Part shown: positions 18,051-26,008 of the stretch, piece by piece | Numbering within the stretch: position 1 is the stretch's first letter | Layout: every line of letters starts with the position of its first letter | Source: Streptomyces eurythermus | GTDB taxonomy: Bacteria > Actinomycetota > Actinomycetes > Streptomycetales > Streptomycetaceae | Direction of reading: 5' to 3' | Length of the DNA: 64,000 nt | NCBI RefSeq assembly: GCF_014649115.1 | Contig: NZ_BMSK01000002.1 | Location: 423,905-487,904 of the forward strand | The notes under the pieces: generated by a model | What the model was told of the DNA's origin: nothing | Seen by the model: only the letters and a program-made list of their open reading frames with translations | The model's database searches: none | Translations under genes and position numbers: made by a program

Positions 18051-18881
18051 TCACCGCTCGCGCCGGGAACGCCGCACCGCGGCTTCCTGCCGAGTTCCGG
18101 CCGCACCCGCTGTGGGGTTCACACGCTCCAGTCTGGTCCAGCCGACCCAGCCCCGCTCTTCGAGTAACTCGATCAGCCGACGGGCCGGCGGCACCGTGTC
18201 GAACGCCAGGGTGTCCATCAGCTTGACGAGGGTCGGCTCGATGTCGGTGTCATCGACGTAGTCCTCTCCCTGCTCATCGGCTGTTCGCGTGAGGTAGGCG
18301 GCCAGTTCGTCGGCCAGTTCGACCAGCCGTGGGTCGTCGTCGCCGTGGTCGAGTGCCTGGTCCAGGGTGCGGTAGAACCCGATGAGCTGCGGGTCGGCGA
18401 TCTGTCGTCGCTTGCGTGCCGTCCACTCCGGGACTTGCTCGGGTGAGTGCGCGACCAGCGGGATCCAGCCGTCGCGTTCGACCTGGACGATCCGTTCGTC
18501 GACGCCGAGCGCCCGCAGCTGGTCGAGATACTCGACGACCTCCGGGGGCAGCGCCAGGCTGTCCCCGGAGGAAAGGCGGGCGATCCGCTCCCGGTGCCGC
18601 TGGCGCTCCCTGATCTCCGCCCGCAGCCGCTTGTCGATGTCCGCGACCGCCGCGGCGAATTCCTCCCCGTCGGCGTGCAGCAGCTCCCGCACGCGAGCCA
18701 GCGGGACCCCGGCCTCGGCGAGAGTCCGGATCCTTATCAGCTCGACCACGGCACCACCGTCGTACCTGCGATAGCCGGAGTGGTCCCGCTCCGGCTCCGG
18801 CAGCAGTCCCTTGGCGTGATAGTGCCTGACCGTGCGCACCGTCACTCCGGCGTACGACGCCAGCTCGCCGATGGTCAGCAT
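18051..18881 (-). CDS. MerR-family transcriptional regulator
   Basis: 276 residues. An N-terminal MerR winged helix (MLTIGELASYAGVTVRTVRH) with YHAKGLLPEPERDHSGYRRY spans residues 1-70, followed by a dimerising helix (LLHADGEEFAAAVADID) and a 150-residue effector region rich in acidic and Arg residues. No metal-binding Cys pattern is present, so an organic ligand is likely. It starts 4 nt after the stop of the upstream hydrolase gene, whose last codons (GGGAGAA) provide its ribosome site. A MerR-type promoter precedes the hydrolase, so the operon is likely autoregulated. Confidence 0.92.
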   Translation of the reverse strand: MLTIGELASYAGVTVRTVRHYHAKGLLPEPERDHSGYRRYDGGAVVELIRIRTLAEAGVPLARVRELLHADGEEFAAAVADIDKRLRAEIRERQRHRERIARLSSGDSLALPPEVVEYLDQLRALGVDERIVQVERDGWIPLVAHSPEQVPEWTARKRRQIADPQLIGFYRTLDQALDHGDDDPRLVELADELAAYLTRTADEQGEDYVDDTDIEPTLVKLMDTLAFDTVPPARRLIELLEERGWVGWTRLERVNPTAGAAGTRQEAAVRRSRRER

Positions 18882-18885
18882 CGGA

Positions 18886-19701
18886 TCATTCTCCCGGAAG
18901 CGTCGCAGAAACGGGCTCGACGGCCGGGCGGTGTGTGGTCCGGATGATCTCCGCGATCCGACGGGCGTGGGTGAAGACCAGCCTGTGGTCGGCGTCGAGC
19001 CAGTACGCCGAGACGTGCGGCCGCTCGCGGAGGAGTCGCTCGATGCCGGCACGCCAGAGCCGGTTGTGCCGCGGCGCACGTCCTTCGGTGCTGTCTCCGG
19101 CGATGGAGGCCGACATGATCAGGCGGACGGGATGGTCGATCTTCCGGTACCGGTCGAGGAGCGCGGAGCGCACCACATCGATTTCCAGGTTCAGGTCGAG
19201 GATGTGCTGCGCGGTGAGCGACACCTGATGCGCGCTGCCCCTGGCCGGCCCGGCCTCGTGCCGCGTCGCCAGGGCGTCCGCCATCGCGCGGAGCTCCGGC
19301 AAGTCGGCCTCGGTGATGAAGTGTTCGGGCAGCGGATTCGCCCCGTCGATGAGCACGAGCTTGGCGACGGCGTCAGGAAACTCGGCGGCGTAGTGCACCG
19401 CCAGGTCCGCGCCCAGCGAGTAGCCCACCAGCACCGGTGGCGTGGGCAGGTCGAGCTTCGCCAGTACGGCGACGAGATCGCCCAGAAACGCGTCGAAAGA
19501 GTACCGGTCGGCTGCCGAGGCGAGGCCATGGCCCCTGAGGTCGAAGATCACCACGTCGTGGTCGCGCCGAAGGAGCCGGGTCAGCCCGCGCAGGTCGGCC
19601 ACCGTCGAGTTCAGCCCGGGACACAGGACCAGCGGTCGTCCCCGGCCACCGCGGGACACCGGAATCCTGACGCCGTCGTGGTGGATCGTGAAGTGCCGCA
19701 T
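18886..19701 (-). CDS. Alpha/beta hydrolase
   Basis: 271 residues from ATG 19701 (GGAGGAAGG upstream; the GTG at 19728 is less well placed). Alpha/beta-hydrolase features: PLVLCPGLNSTVADLRGL (oxyanion strand), VVIFDLRGHGLAS, the nucleophile elbow GYSLG near residue 100, and the His in ADHRLVFTH near 250. It is cytoplasmic. Being the first gene of a merR operon suggests that it acts on the compound sensed by the regulator. The substrate is unknown. Confidence 0.9.
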   Translation of the reverse strand: MRHFTIHHDGVRIPVSRGGRGRPLVLCPGLNSTVADLRGLTRLLRRDHDVVIFDLRGHGLASAADRYSFDAFLGDLVAVLAKLDLPTPPVLVGYSLGADLAVHYAAEFPDAVAKLVLIDGANPLPEHFITEADLPELRAMADALATRHEAGPARGSAHQVSLTAQHILDLNLEIDVVRSALLDRYRKIDHPVRLIMSASIAGDSTEGRAPRHNRLWRAGIERLLRERPHVSAYWLDADHRLVFTHARRIAEIIRTTHRPAVEPVSATLPGE

Positions 19702-19814
19702 CGTCCTCTCGCCTTCCTCCGTCCGCACCCCGCCCTGGCGCGGAACGCCGGTGCTCGTCCCTTGGCGCGCTCCGGCGGCCCCCGGCCGCGGCGGCTTGGG
19801 TGGTCATGCCGACC

Positions 19815-19848
19815 ATGCTGAGAGCCTGCCCTTGCGTCAGGGTCAACC
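19815..19848 (-). promoter_or_regulatory. MerR-type promoter of the hydrolase-merR operon
   Basis: On the minus strand: TTGACC (-35, 19846-19841), then the dyad ACCCT-GACGCA-AGGGC (19843-19828) inside the spacer, then a weak CAGCAT -10 about 20 nt after the -35. An overlong spacer with an inverted repeat is the hallmark of MerR-activated promoters. It lies 114 nt upstream of the hydrolase ATG. Confidence 0.72.
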
Positions 19849-19986
19849 GCCGCGGCGACCCGACCGTCCTGCTGCTCGTCGTCAGCATCCTGGGACAGCG
19901 TCAACAACGCCGTCACCTACGTCTTGATCTACGTCTTGTGGGGGCCCGCCGTGTGACTGGCCCTCACCGCGCGGGCCCGCAGCCTT

Positions 19987-20353
19987 GAGCCGCGGACGAG
20001 ATCGCCGTCGCGCTCGCCCTCATGGACACCATGACCGTCGACCGGCTGGAGGGCCCAAAGTTCACCGACCGCTACACCGAGGCGATAGCGCAGATCATCG
20101 AGGCGAAGCGGGAGGAGAAGCCGCTTCCTGTGGCCCCCGAGCCGGAGCAGCCCGCCCAGGTGCTGGATCTGATGGCCACCTGCAGGAGTCGGTGTCCAAG
20201 GCGAAGGCATCTCGCAGCGACGCCGGTGCGGCAGCCGGTCCGGCCGACGTGCACGAGCTGCCGCAGCCGAAGAAGAAGACGGCCGGGAAGAAGCAGCCGG
20301 CCAACCAGACCGGGGCGGAGAAGACGGCGGGCCGTCGGCCGCGCAGCGCTTGA
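19987..20353 (+). pseudogene. Ku DNA-end-binding protein, C-terminal fragment
   Basis: In the first frame, ALALMDTMTVDRLEGPKFTD, then IAQIIEAKREEKPLP and QPAQVLDLMA, match the end of the Ku core of actinobacterial NHEJ proteins. The remainder, LQESVSKAKASRSDAG and a Lys-rich tail ending GRRPRSA, is one frame away. A one-base deletion at about 20178 separates them. The first 180 or so residues of the roughly 300-residue protein are missing, and an in-frame TGA precedes the fragment. The basic tail is typical of a second or accessory Ku copy. Confidence 0.85.
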
Positions 20354-20405
20354 GCCCGGCGACGCGGTCCACGGCATCGGGGACCAGCGCCTCGCAGCGC
20401 CTTGC

Positions 20406-20699
20406 TCAGGGCTGGGTGAGGATGTCGTGGCCTCCGATGCGCCGCCAGACGATGTGCTGTACGCCGTGCACCTTCTCCGGTCCGTAGCACCAGGTGGCCC
20501 GCCCGCCACCGCTCCAGGTCAGCTCGTAGACCCCGGGCATGCGGCGCACACCCTTGATCCGTAACCCCGGGCGGAACGTGTGGCCGGCGCTCAGGTCGTC
20601 GACGAACGCGTTGACGGCCTGGCGGTAGGCGCGGCGCTGTTCGGGGGTGAAGCGATTCAGGTCGGTGGTGAAGCGGGGCAGGGCTTCGTACGTGGGCAC
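20406..20699 (-). CDS. RelE/ParE-like small protein
   Basis: 97 residues from GTG 20699, with GGAGGAG 6 nt upstream. The sequence has the RelE-like order: FTTDLNRFTPEQRRAYRQAV helix, then a GHTFRPGLRIKGVRRMPGVY strand region, then YELTWSGGGRATWCYG and IVWRRIGGHDILTQP at the end. This resembles toxin-fold proteins of type II systems. No antitoxin gene is adjacent, and the DNA directly upstream is occupied by the IS5-type element starting at 20732, which may have separated it from its own promoter or partner. Confidence 0.65.
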   Translation of the reverse strand: MPTYEALPRFTTDLNRFTPEQRRAYRQAVNAFVDDLSAGHTFRPGLRIKGVRRMPGVYELTWSGGGRATWCYGPEKVHGVQHIVWRRIGGHDILTQP

Positions 20700-20731
20700 G
20701 GCGAACTCCTCCGGGAAGCACGAAGCCCCTA

Positions 20732-21673
20732 GGGCCTGTTGCGAAAATGGATCTTGCTCGTTGATGATCACGTCCTGTGGGACGTGGGGATCTGACGAAC
20801 GGCCAGTGGGCCCAGCTTGAGTCGCTGCTGCCGCGGGGCATCAAGCCGGGCCGGCCGCAGGTGTGGACGCGGCGCCAGCTGATAGACGGCATACGGTGGC
20901 GGACTCGGACCGGTGCTCCCTGGCGCGATGTGCCCGAGCGTTATGGGCCGTGGGACCGGGTCTATGACCTGTTCCGGCGCTGGCAGCGGGACGGGACCTG
21001 GGCCAGGATCCTCACGCAGCTCCAGGCGCAGGCGGACGCGAAGGGCCTGATCACCTGGGACGTGAACGTCGACTCCACCGTCTGCCGGGCCCATCAGCAC
21101 GCCGGCGGGGCGGCGAAAAGGGGGATCTCCAGAAGGAACCGCCCGGCGGGATCTTCGTCGAGCCGCCCGACCACGGCCTCGGACGCTCCCGGGGCGGACT
21201 GACCAGTAAAATCCACTTGGCGGTCGAGCAGGGGCAGAAACCCTTGTCGGTGCTGATCACAGCCGGGCAGTGGGGTGATTCGCCGCAGTTCGAGCCGGTC
21301 CTGGAAGCGATCCGGGTGCCCCGGATCGGGCTCGGCAGGCCGCGCAAGCGCCCGGACCGAGTTCGGGCCGACAAGGCGTACGACTCCCGCCGAAACCGCT
21401 CTTACCTGCGTAGACGCGGGATCAAGGCCACGATTCCGGTGCCGGCGGACCGGGTCCGCAACCGGCTGGGGCGCGGATCGCGTGGCGGTCGGCCGCCGAA
21501 GTTCGACAAGGCCGACTATAAGCAGCGGCACGCGGTCGAGTGCGGGATCAACCGTCTCAAGCGCCACCGGGCCGTTGCCACGAGGTACGACAAACTTGCC
21601 GTCCGGTATCACGCGACCGTACTGGTCGCAGCCATCAACGAATGGCTATGACCGGCCCCTTCGCAACAAGCCC
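20732..21673 (+). mobile_element. IS5-family insertion sequence (IS427-like group)
   Basis: The left end is GGGCCTGTTGCGAA and the right end (read inward) GGGCTTGTTGCGAA: 13 of 14 positions match. Between them is a two-frame DDE transposase whose stop lies 22 nt from the right end. The left flank ends in TA but the right flank begins with TG, so there is no clean target duplication for these two ends. A better match for the left end lies at 22640 (see the outer pair of ends). Confidence 0.88.
20777..21651 (+). CDS. IS5-family transposase (OrfA + OrfB by -1 frameshift)
   Basis: OrfA runs from GTG 20777 to 21202 and includes the N-terminal DUF4096-like region ([18 protein letters not shown]) and the first catalytic Asp in [15 protein letters not shown]. 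The other frame, ending at 21651, supplies [15 protein letters not shown], the second Asp in [13 protein letters not shown], and the Glu in [14 protein letters not shown]. The switch is a -1 shift, most likely at AAAAGGGGG (21116-21124), a normal slippery site for this IS group. All three catalytic residues are present, so the element looks active. Confidence 0.9.
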
Positions 21674-21857
21674 TGGAGACGCCGGCCGGAGGCGCCGTTC
21701 AGGATCGGGACGGCCCGGTGGGTCCCCCTGGGGGGAGGGCTGCGTGACGATCGGCCACCGCAGGAGTGAAGCCGCATCGAGGAGCAGTGCCTGGCGGAGC
21801 CTTTCGTCGTTTGATCTTGCGCCGCTGCGTACTGCTGCGGCACCAGCCCACGAAAGA

Positions 21858-22397
21858 ATGATGATGAAGATGATCAGGCACATGACGCGGGCATCCGCCG
21901 CAGCCGTCGCCCTGGCGTTGTCCGTTCTCGCGCCCTCCGGCACTGCGTCCGCCGACCCCAACGGCCACCCCCAACCCGGCACATACTGCACTGGCTGGGA
22001 ATCGGTCTACGGCCAGGGCGGCTACAACTTCACCGACTTCCGTGTCTGCGTACAGGTGGCCGACAACGAAGGGCGGTCCGCCATGTACATCGAGACCGAC
22101 AGGAACACCTACTGGTCGAGCGGTGCCTGGTACAACGCCACCGAGGGATACCCCGCCAAGGTAAGCGCCACCGTCAACATGGGCGCCAACGACTCCACGG
22201 GCGGCCCGTCAGTAAGTGAATACGGATCCTGGACCCAGACGTCCCGCCACGCGGAGCTGCCCATCGGCCCCATCGGTATCGTCAACTGCGGGATCCGCCA
22301 CCTTGACGTGTCCTACTACCAGGTCAACCCCTACCTCGGTCCGGACTATGCGATCGACGTGAAGCGGTCCTACGACGACTTCGTCCTCGACTGCTAA
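21858..22397 (+). CDS. Secreted protein, unknown
   Basis: 179 residues. Residues 1-32 form a Sec signal peptide (basic MKMIRHMTR, hydrophobic AAAVALALSVLA, cleavage after TASA). The mature part is rich in Tyr, Asn, Gly, Thr and Ser with four or five Cys (YCTGWES, FRVCVQV, VNCGIRH, FVLDC end), which could form two disulphides outside the cell. The look is of a small beta-rich extracellular protein. No family is recognised. It lies between the inner and outer right ends of the IS5-type element and is followed by a strong hairpin, so it reads as a passenger gene. The ribosome site is a weak GAAAG. Confidence 0.75.
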   Translation: MMMKMIRHMTRASAAAVALALSVLAPSGTASADPNGHPQPGTYCTGWESVYGQGGYNFTDFRVCVQVADNEGRSAMYIETDRNTYWSSGAWYNATEGYPAKVSATVNMGANDSTGGPSVSEYGSWTQTSRHAELPIGPIGIVNCGIRHLDVSYYQVNPYLGPDYAIDVKRSYDDFVLDC

Positions 22398-22469
22398 TGA
22401 GTCGGCAGGTGGCATAACCAGGAGGGGCTCCCCGCCTGCGGACCTACAGGTTCGCCAGTGGGACCCAGC

Positions 22470-22512
22470 CAGTCGCCAGCGCCTGACCCGGCAGGGCAGG
22501 CGCTGGCGACTG
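22470..22512 (+). terminator. Rho-independent-type hairpin after the secreted-protein gene
   Basis: A perfect 16-bp stem (22470-22485 with 22497-22512) with an 11-nt loop, 73 nt after the stop codon. No U-tract follows, as is usual in high-GC actinobacteria. Confidence 0.8.
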
Positions 22513-22642
22513 CTGATCACGCGGCAGGCTGAAGGCATGTGCTCGGGGCGAAGATCGGTGTTTCATGCGTCGCGTGCCGGATCATCTCGCCCCACGACCA
22601 GTGATCACCGGAGATCTTGATCTACTTTCGCAACAGACCCTA

Positions 22643-22864
22643 GTGGCGGCCGGGGGCGGTGGTGGCTGTTCGTGTTGAAGGGGGGCCGCCCTGACCCTGT
22701 CCCGGATCGAGCGGCAGCGCCTGCCCGCCGCTCCCACCCCGCACGTCCGCCGCACGATCGTGGTCAGCGAGGCCCGCTCAGCCGCCTGGCTGTGGTGACG
22801 ATGCCGGGCGGATGCCCTCCGGGTCCGTCGTGGCCCAAGACCAGGGCACGGCCGGCCGGGAGGT
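22643..22864. other. Non-coding-looking stretch next to the outer transposon end
   Basis: No coherent frame and no recognisable site. Confidence 0.4.
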
Positions 22865-23240
22865 TCAGGAATGGGCGAGGGCGTCAGCGCGCAGGTGCGC
22901 GAGCAGGGCCCGCACCCCCTCCGGGTCGTCGCGTCCCGTGAACGACAGCAGTGCCCGCAGGACGGGGCGGGCAAGGTCCCCGGTCGCCCGGACGTCCTCG
23001 CCCGTGCTCGCAGCCCACCCGGACATCAGACCCGATGCCACACCGAGCAGATGCGGGGTGAGGCTCTGCCGTACTCCACCAGCGCCCGCTCCAGCTCGGC
23101 GCCCTCCAGGCCGTCGATCCCGGTGACGGCCGGCACCGTCTTCAGCAGCCGGCTCTCGCCGAACCCGGCGACCACACCGGCCGGCGGCCGCTCGCCGCTC
23201 CCTCCGTGCGTCAGCGCGGCCAGGGCGTCGCCGTCAGTGG
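22865..23240 (-). pseudogene. Unidentified gene remnant with a frameshift
   Basis: On the minus strand, 23230-23045 reads [20 protein letters not shown], then LLKTVPAVTGIDGLEGAELE and RALVEYGRAS. The credible continuation, GVASGLMSGWAASTGEDV through ARPVLRALLSFTGRDDPEG to the stop at 22865, is in the next frame. Together they look like the last 120 residues of one protein split near 23045. The family is not recognised. On the plus strand just beyond (23225-23360) a short piece GNPAAALGADGRVYVSFRSG looks like a beta-propeller blade, also orphaned. Confidence 0.45.
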
Positions 23241-23536
23241 GAAACCCGGCCGCCGCGCTGGGTGCCGACGGCCGCGTCTATGTCTCCTTCCGCAGCGGTG
23301 ACGGCACCCTGCAGCACGCCCGAAGCATGACCTGCGGTACGAGGAGGACATGCGGCTGACCTGACTGGGCAGCCAGAACCACGCCACGCCCTCACCTGCC
23401 CGGTCCGCCTGGTGGTGGAGGCCAAGACCACCCGGTCTTCGACAGGCCGCACCGTTCGTAGGGGCGCGGAAACGCGCCCGGCAAGGCTCGTGCCGGCATG
23501 TACGTCGCGCGAGCGCCATCCCCGTCCCGTCCGCGT

Positions 23537-23597
23537 TTGACATCCCCGCCAGGCATCCACCATGCTTCCACTAATTCATTAATACAAGCATGGTGGA
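23537..23597 (+). promoter_or_regulatory. Promoter and 42-bp dyad operator of the gntR-ABC operon
   Basis: TTGACA at 23537 is a consensus -35. A 42-bp interrupted palindrome follows: arms of 12 bp (23556-23567 and 23586-23597, containing CCATGCTT / AAGCATGG), with an inner palindrome TAAT-TC-ATTA (23572-23581) sharing the same centre. The left arm covers the expected -10 position, so bound regulator would block transcription. YtrA-type GntR repressors bind this kind of symmetric site. The GTG of the regulator is 16 nt downstream. Confidence 0.8.
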
Positions 23598-23612
23598 GCC
23601 GAGGAACACGAC

Positions 23613-24044
23613 GTGATCGACTACCGGATCGACCGTGGCAGCGGCGTACCGGCCTACGTGCAGATCCTCGAGCAGACCGAACGGGCGCTCCGGATGGGCA
23701 CCTTGCGGGTCGGGGACAAGCTGCCCACGGCCAAGGAGGTGGTGGCGGCGACCGGGATCAACCCCAACACCGTGCTGCGGGCCTACCGCGACATGGAGCG
23801 GGCCGGTCTGGTCGCACTCCGCCGTGGTCTCGGAACCTTCGTGACGCGCTCACTCGCCCGGCCCGGCGCGGAGAACGACTCCCCGCTGCGCCGGGAAGCC
23901 ACCGACTGGGTGGCCCGCGCGCGAGCCGCGGGGCTGGAGCGGGCCGATGTCCTCGCCCTCGTCACAGCCGCCCTGGACGCCTACGACACCGAGCACGACA
24001 GCACAACCCCGGGTGACCGGGAAGGGAAGAAGGAGGACGCATGA
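23613..24044 (+). CDS. GntR-family regulator, YtrA subfamily
   Basis: 143 residues from GTG 23613 (GAGGA 8 nt upstream). The N-terminal winged helix carries VPAYVQILEQTERALRMG, KLPTAKEVVAATGINPNTVL and RAYRDMERAGLV (residues 9-75). Only a short helical C-terminal part follows, the defining feature of the YtrA subfamily, which controls the ABC transporter genes beside it. It overlaps the ATPase gene by ATGA. A large dyad sits over its own promoter, so it should repress the operon until a ligand or cell-envelope signal acts. Confidence 0.93.
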   Translation: MIDYRIDRGSGVPAYVQILEQTERALRMGTLRVGDKLPTAKEVVAATGINPNTVLRAYRDMERAGLVALRRGLGTFVTRSLARPGAENDSPLRREATDWVARARAAGLERADVLALVTAALDAYDTEHDSTTPGDREGKKEDA

Positions 24045-24952
24045 CCGGGCCTGACGCGTCGACCGCGCTGTGCGCCACAGGACTGGCGTTCCGGTACCGA
24101 AGGCGGGGCAACTGGGCCTTGCGGGACTGTGAGTTCACCGTGCCCGGCGGCCGCATCACCGCGCTCGTCGGACGCAACGGCGCCGGCAAGAGCACACTGC
24201 TGCACCTGGCCGGCGGACTGCTCCGGCCCACCTCCGGGCAGCTGCGCGTGCTGGGCGCCGTACCCGGCACGGCACAGGCCCGCGCCCGCGTCGCCCTGCT
24301 CACCCAGGACAAGCCGCTCTACCCGCGGTCCACCGTGGCGGACACCCTGCTGCTGGGCGAGAAGCTGAACTCCACCTGGGACCGGCCGTCTGCGGAGCGG
24401 ATCGTTCGGGAGGGCGATATCCCGCTCCACGCTCGCGTCGGCGAGCTGTCCCCGGGGCGGCGCACTCGCGTCGCGCTCGCCCTGGCACTGGGCAAACGAC
24501 CCGAACTCCTGCTCCTTGACGAGCCGTTGGCCGACTTGGACCCCGTGGCGCGAGGCGAGATCATGGCGCAGCTGATGACCGAGGTCATAGAGCGCGGCAT
24601 GAGCATCATGCTGTCCTCGCACGTCCTGCCCGAACTGGAGGAGACCTGCGACTGGGTACTCGTACTGCGGGACGGCCGCGTCGAGCTGAGCGAGGACGTC
24701 GAGGAACTGCGCGCGAGCCACGCGGTGCTGACCGGACCCGCCGGCCAGGCCGACATCCTGGCCGGAGCGCACACCGTGGTGCGCAGCCGCACCGGCGGCA
24801 GACAGCTGACCGCCCTGATACGGCAACGGGGACCACTACGCGGCGACTGGCATGTGCAACGGCCCGGACTCCAGGACATCCTGCTCGGCTACCTCCAGGC
24901 CGGCGAGCCGGGGCACCCTGCCCCCGCCGAGCGGACGGAGACGGCGGCGTGA
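24041..24952 (+). CDS. ABC transporter ATP-binding protein
   Basis: 303 residues. Walker A is GRNGAGKST near residue 46. The signature is degenerate (LSPGRRTRVALAL instead of LSGGQ). Walker B is LLLLDEPLADLD near 160, with the switch His in SSHVLPELEE. A further 90 residues after the core are typical of exporters of the YtrB/BcrA type. It is coupled to gntR by ATGA and to the permease by GTGA. With the permease it should form a bacitracin- or multidrug-type exporter. The YtrA context often responds to cell-wall antibiotics (family knowledge); the substrate here is unknown. Confidence 0.92.
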   Translation: MTGPDASTALCATGLAFRYRRRGNWALRDCEFTVPGGRITALVGRNGAGKSTLLHLAGGLLRPTSGQLRVLGAVPGTAQARARVALLTQDKPLYPRSTVADTLLLGEKLNSTWDRPSAERIVREGDIPLHARVGELSPGRRTRVALALALGKRPELLLLDEPLADLDPVARGEIMAQLMTEVIERGMSIMLSSHVLPELEETCDWVLVLRDGRVELSEDVEELRASHAVLTGPAGQADILAGAHTVVRSRTGGRQLTALIRQRGPLRGDWHVQRPGLQDILLGYLQAGEPGHPAPAERTETAA

Positions 24953-25905
24953 AGGGATCCCTCTGGCTCGCCTGGCGCCAGCAGCGCGTGCCGGCCGGTA
25001 TCGGCGCGGCCGCCCTGGTCGTCGCCGCCGCCGTCGCCGCGTACTACCGCTCGGGCATGCTCGAGGCCCTCCACAGCGGGCTGTTCGACCACTGCGAACC
25101 CGGGCCGCTGTACTGCACACGGTCCGACACCGGGCTGCCCCTGCTGCTGGACGTCGAGCCCCTGAAGTACCTCGGGGCGCTGAACATCGCCCTGCCCGTC
25201 CTCATCGGCGTCTTCTGGGGCGCCCCGCTCCTGGGCCGCGACCGGGAACTGGGCACCCACCGCATGATCCTCTCCCAGGGCGTGAGCCGCGGCCAGTGGT
25301 TCGCCTCCCGGTTCGCCCTGGCCGCGATGACCACGATCGCCTTCTCCGGCCTGCTCGCGGGCGTGTTCGCCTGGTGGTGGCGACCGGCCGCCGACCGCAG
25401 CTACGGCCTGTTCTGGTACGACAACACGGCCCTGAGCGGCTCGGGCCCCCGCGTGGTGGCGGCCGCCCTGTTCGGCCTGGCGGCCGGCACCCTGCTGGGC
25501 CTGCTGGCCCGCCGGGTGCTGGCGGCGATGGTCCTCACCCTGCTGGTGACCGGCGCGGTGACGCTCCTGCTGGAGTGGACGCACCGGGCCCGGCTGCTCG
25601 TCCCCCCGCACACCTACGTCAGCGCCGGAATCACCCCGAAACCACCGATGGGCGAGAAGTGGTCGACCGGCCACTACGGCCTGATCACCGCCACCGGCCG
25701 CCACGACGACGTACTGACCTGCCCCTTCCCCTCGGGCGCCGAACTCAAGCAGTGCATGGCGGCGCACGGGTACGTCGCCCGCTTCTACGAAGCCAACCCG
25801 GCCGGTGACTACTGGACCTTCCAGTGGACCGACACCGCCGTCCTCGGCTCCCTCGCCGTACTGCTCACGGTCGTCACCGTGCTGCTCCTGCGCCGTCGCG
25901 TCTGA
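24949..25905 (+). CDS. ABC transporter permease
   Basis: 318 residues from GTG 24949. There are six predicted membrane segments, for example near residues 18-35 (GAAALVVAAAVAAYY), 85-105 (ALNIALPVLIGVFWG), 125-150, 160-190, and a last one at the C-terminus (LAVLLTVVTVLLLRRR). The DRELGTHRMILSQGVSRGQW loop between helices is typical of ABC-2 permeases. Extracytoplasmic stretches carry Cys residues (DHCEPGPLYC and DDVLTCPFPSG). It is the partner of the overlapping ATPase. Confidence 0.9.
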   Translation: MKGSLWLAWRQQRVPAGIGAAALVVAAAVAAYYRSGMLEALHSGLFDHCEPGPLYCTRSDTGLPLLLDVEPLKYLGALNIALPVLIGVFWGAPLLGRDRELGTHRMILSQGVSRGQWFASRFALAAMTTIAFSGLLAGVFAWWWRPAADRSYGLFWYDNTALSGSGPRVVAAALFGLAAGTLLGLLARRVLAAMVLTLLVTGAVTLLLEWTHRARLLVPPHTYVSAGITPKPPMGEKWSTGHYGLITATGRHDDVLTCPFPSGAELKQCMAAHGYVARFYEANPAGDYWTFQWTDTAVLGSLAVLLTVVTVLLLRRRV

Positions 25906-26008
25906 CCGCGGCGACCGCACCGGCACACATCACCTTCACCCCGTTCCCCTCCCTCCCCTCCTTCCTTTCCTTCACGGACAATCCCTTTCGCACGGAGGTC
26001 GCTTAGCC

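Larger units (their letters stand above)
20732..22640 (+). mobile_element. Putative IS-derived transposon carrying a secreted-protein gene
   Basis: The inverted sequence at 22640 reads GGGTCTGTTGCGAAAGTAGA and matches the left end at 20732 (GGGCCTGTTGCGAAAATGGA) at 20 of 25 positions over the first 25. That is better than the inner right end. Both outer ends are flanked by TA (20730-20731 and 22641-22642), the target duplication expected of the IS427 group. The element would be 1,909 bp, with the transposase plus a passenger region (secreted-protein gene and terminator). This is inferred from ends and flanks only. Confidence 0.55.

Noticed and set aside
20777..21202. Calling the IS5 transposase broken because it lies in two frames
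   Set aside because: This IS group normally uses a -1 frameshift, a slippery AAAAGGGGG is in place and all three catalytic residues are present.
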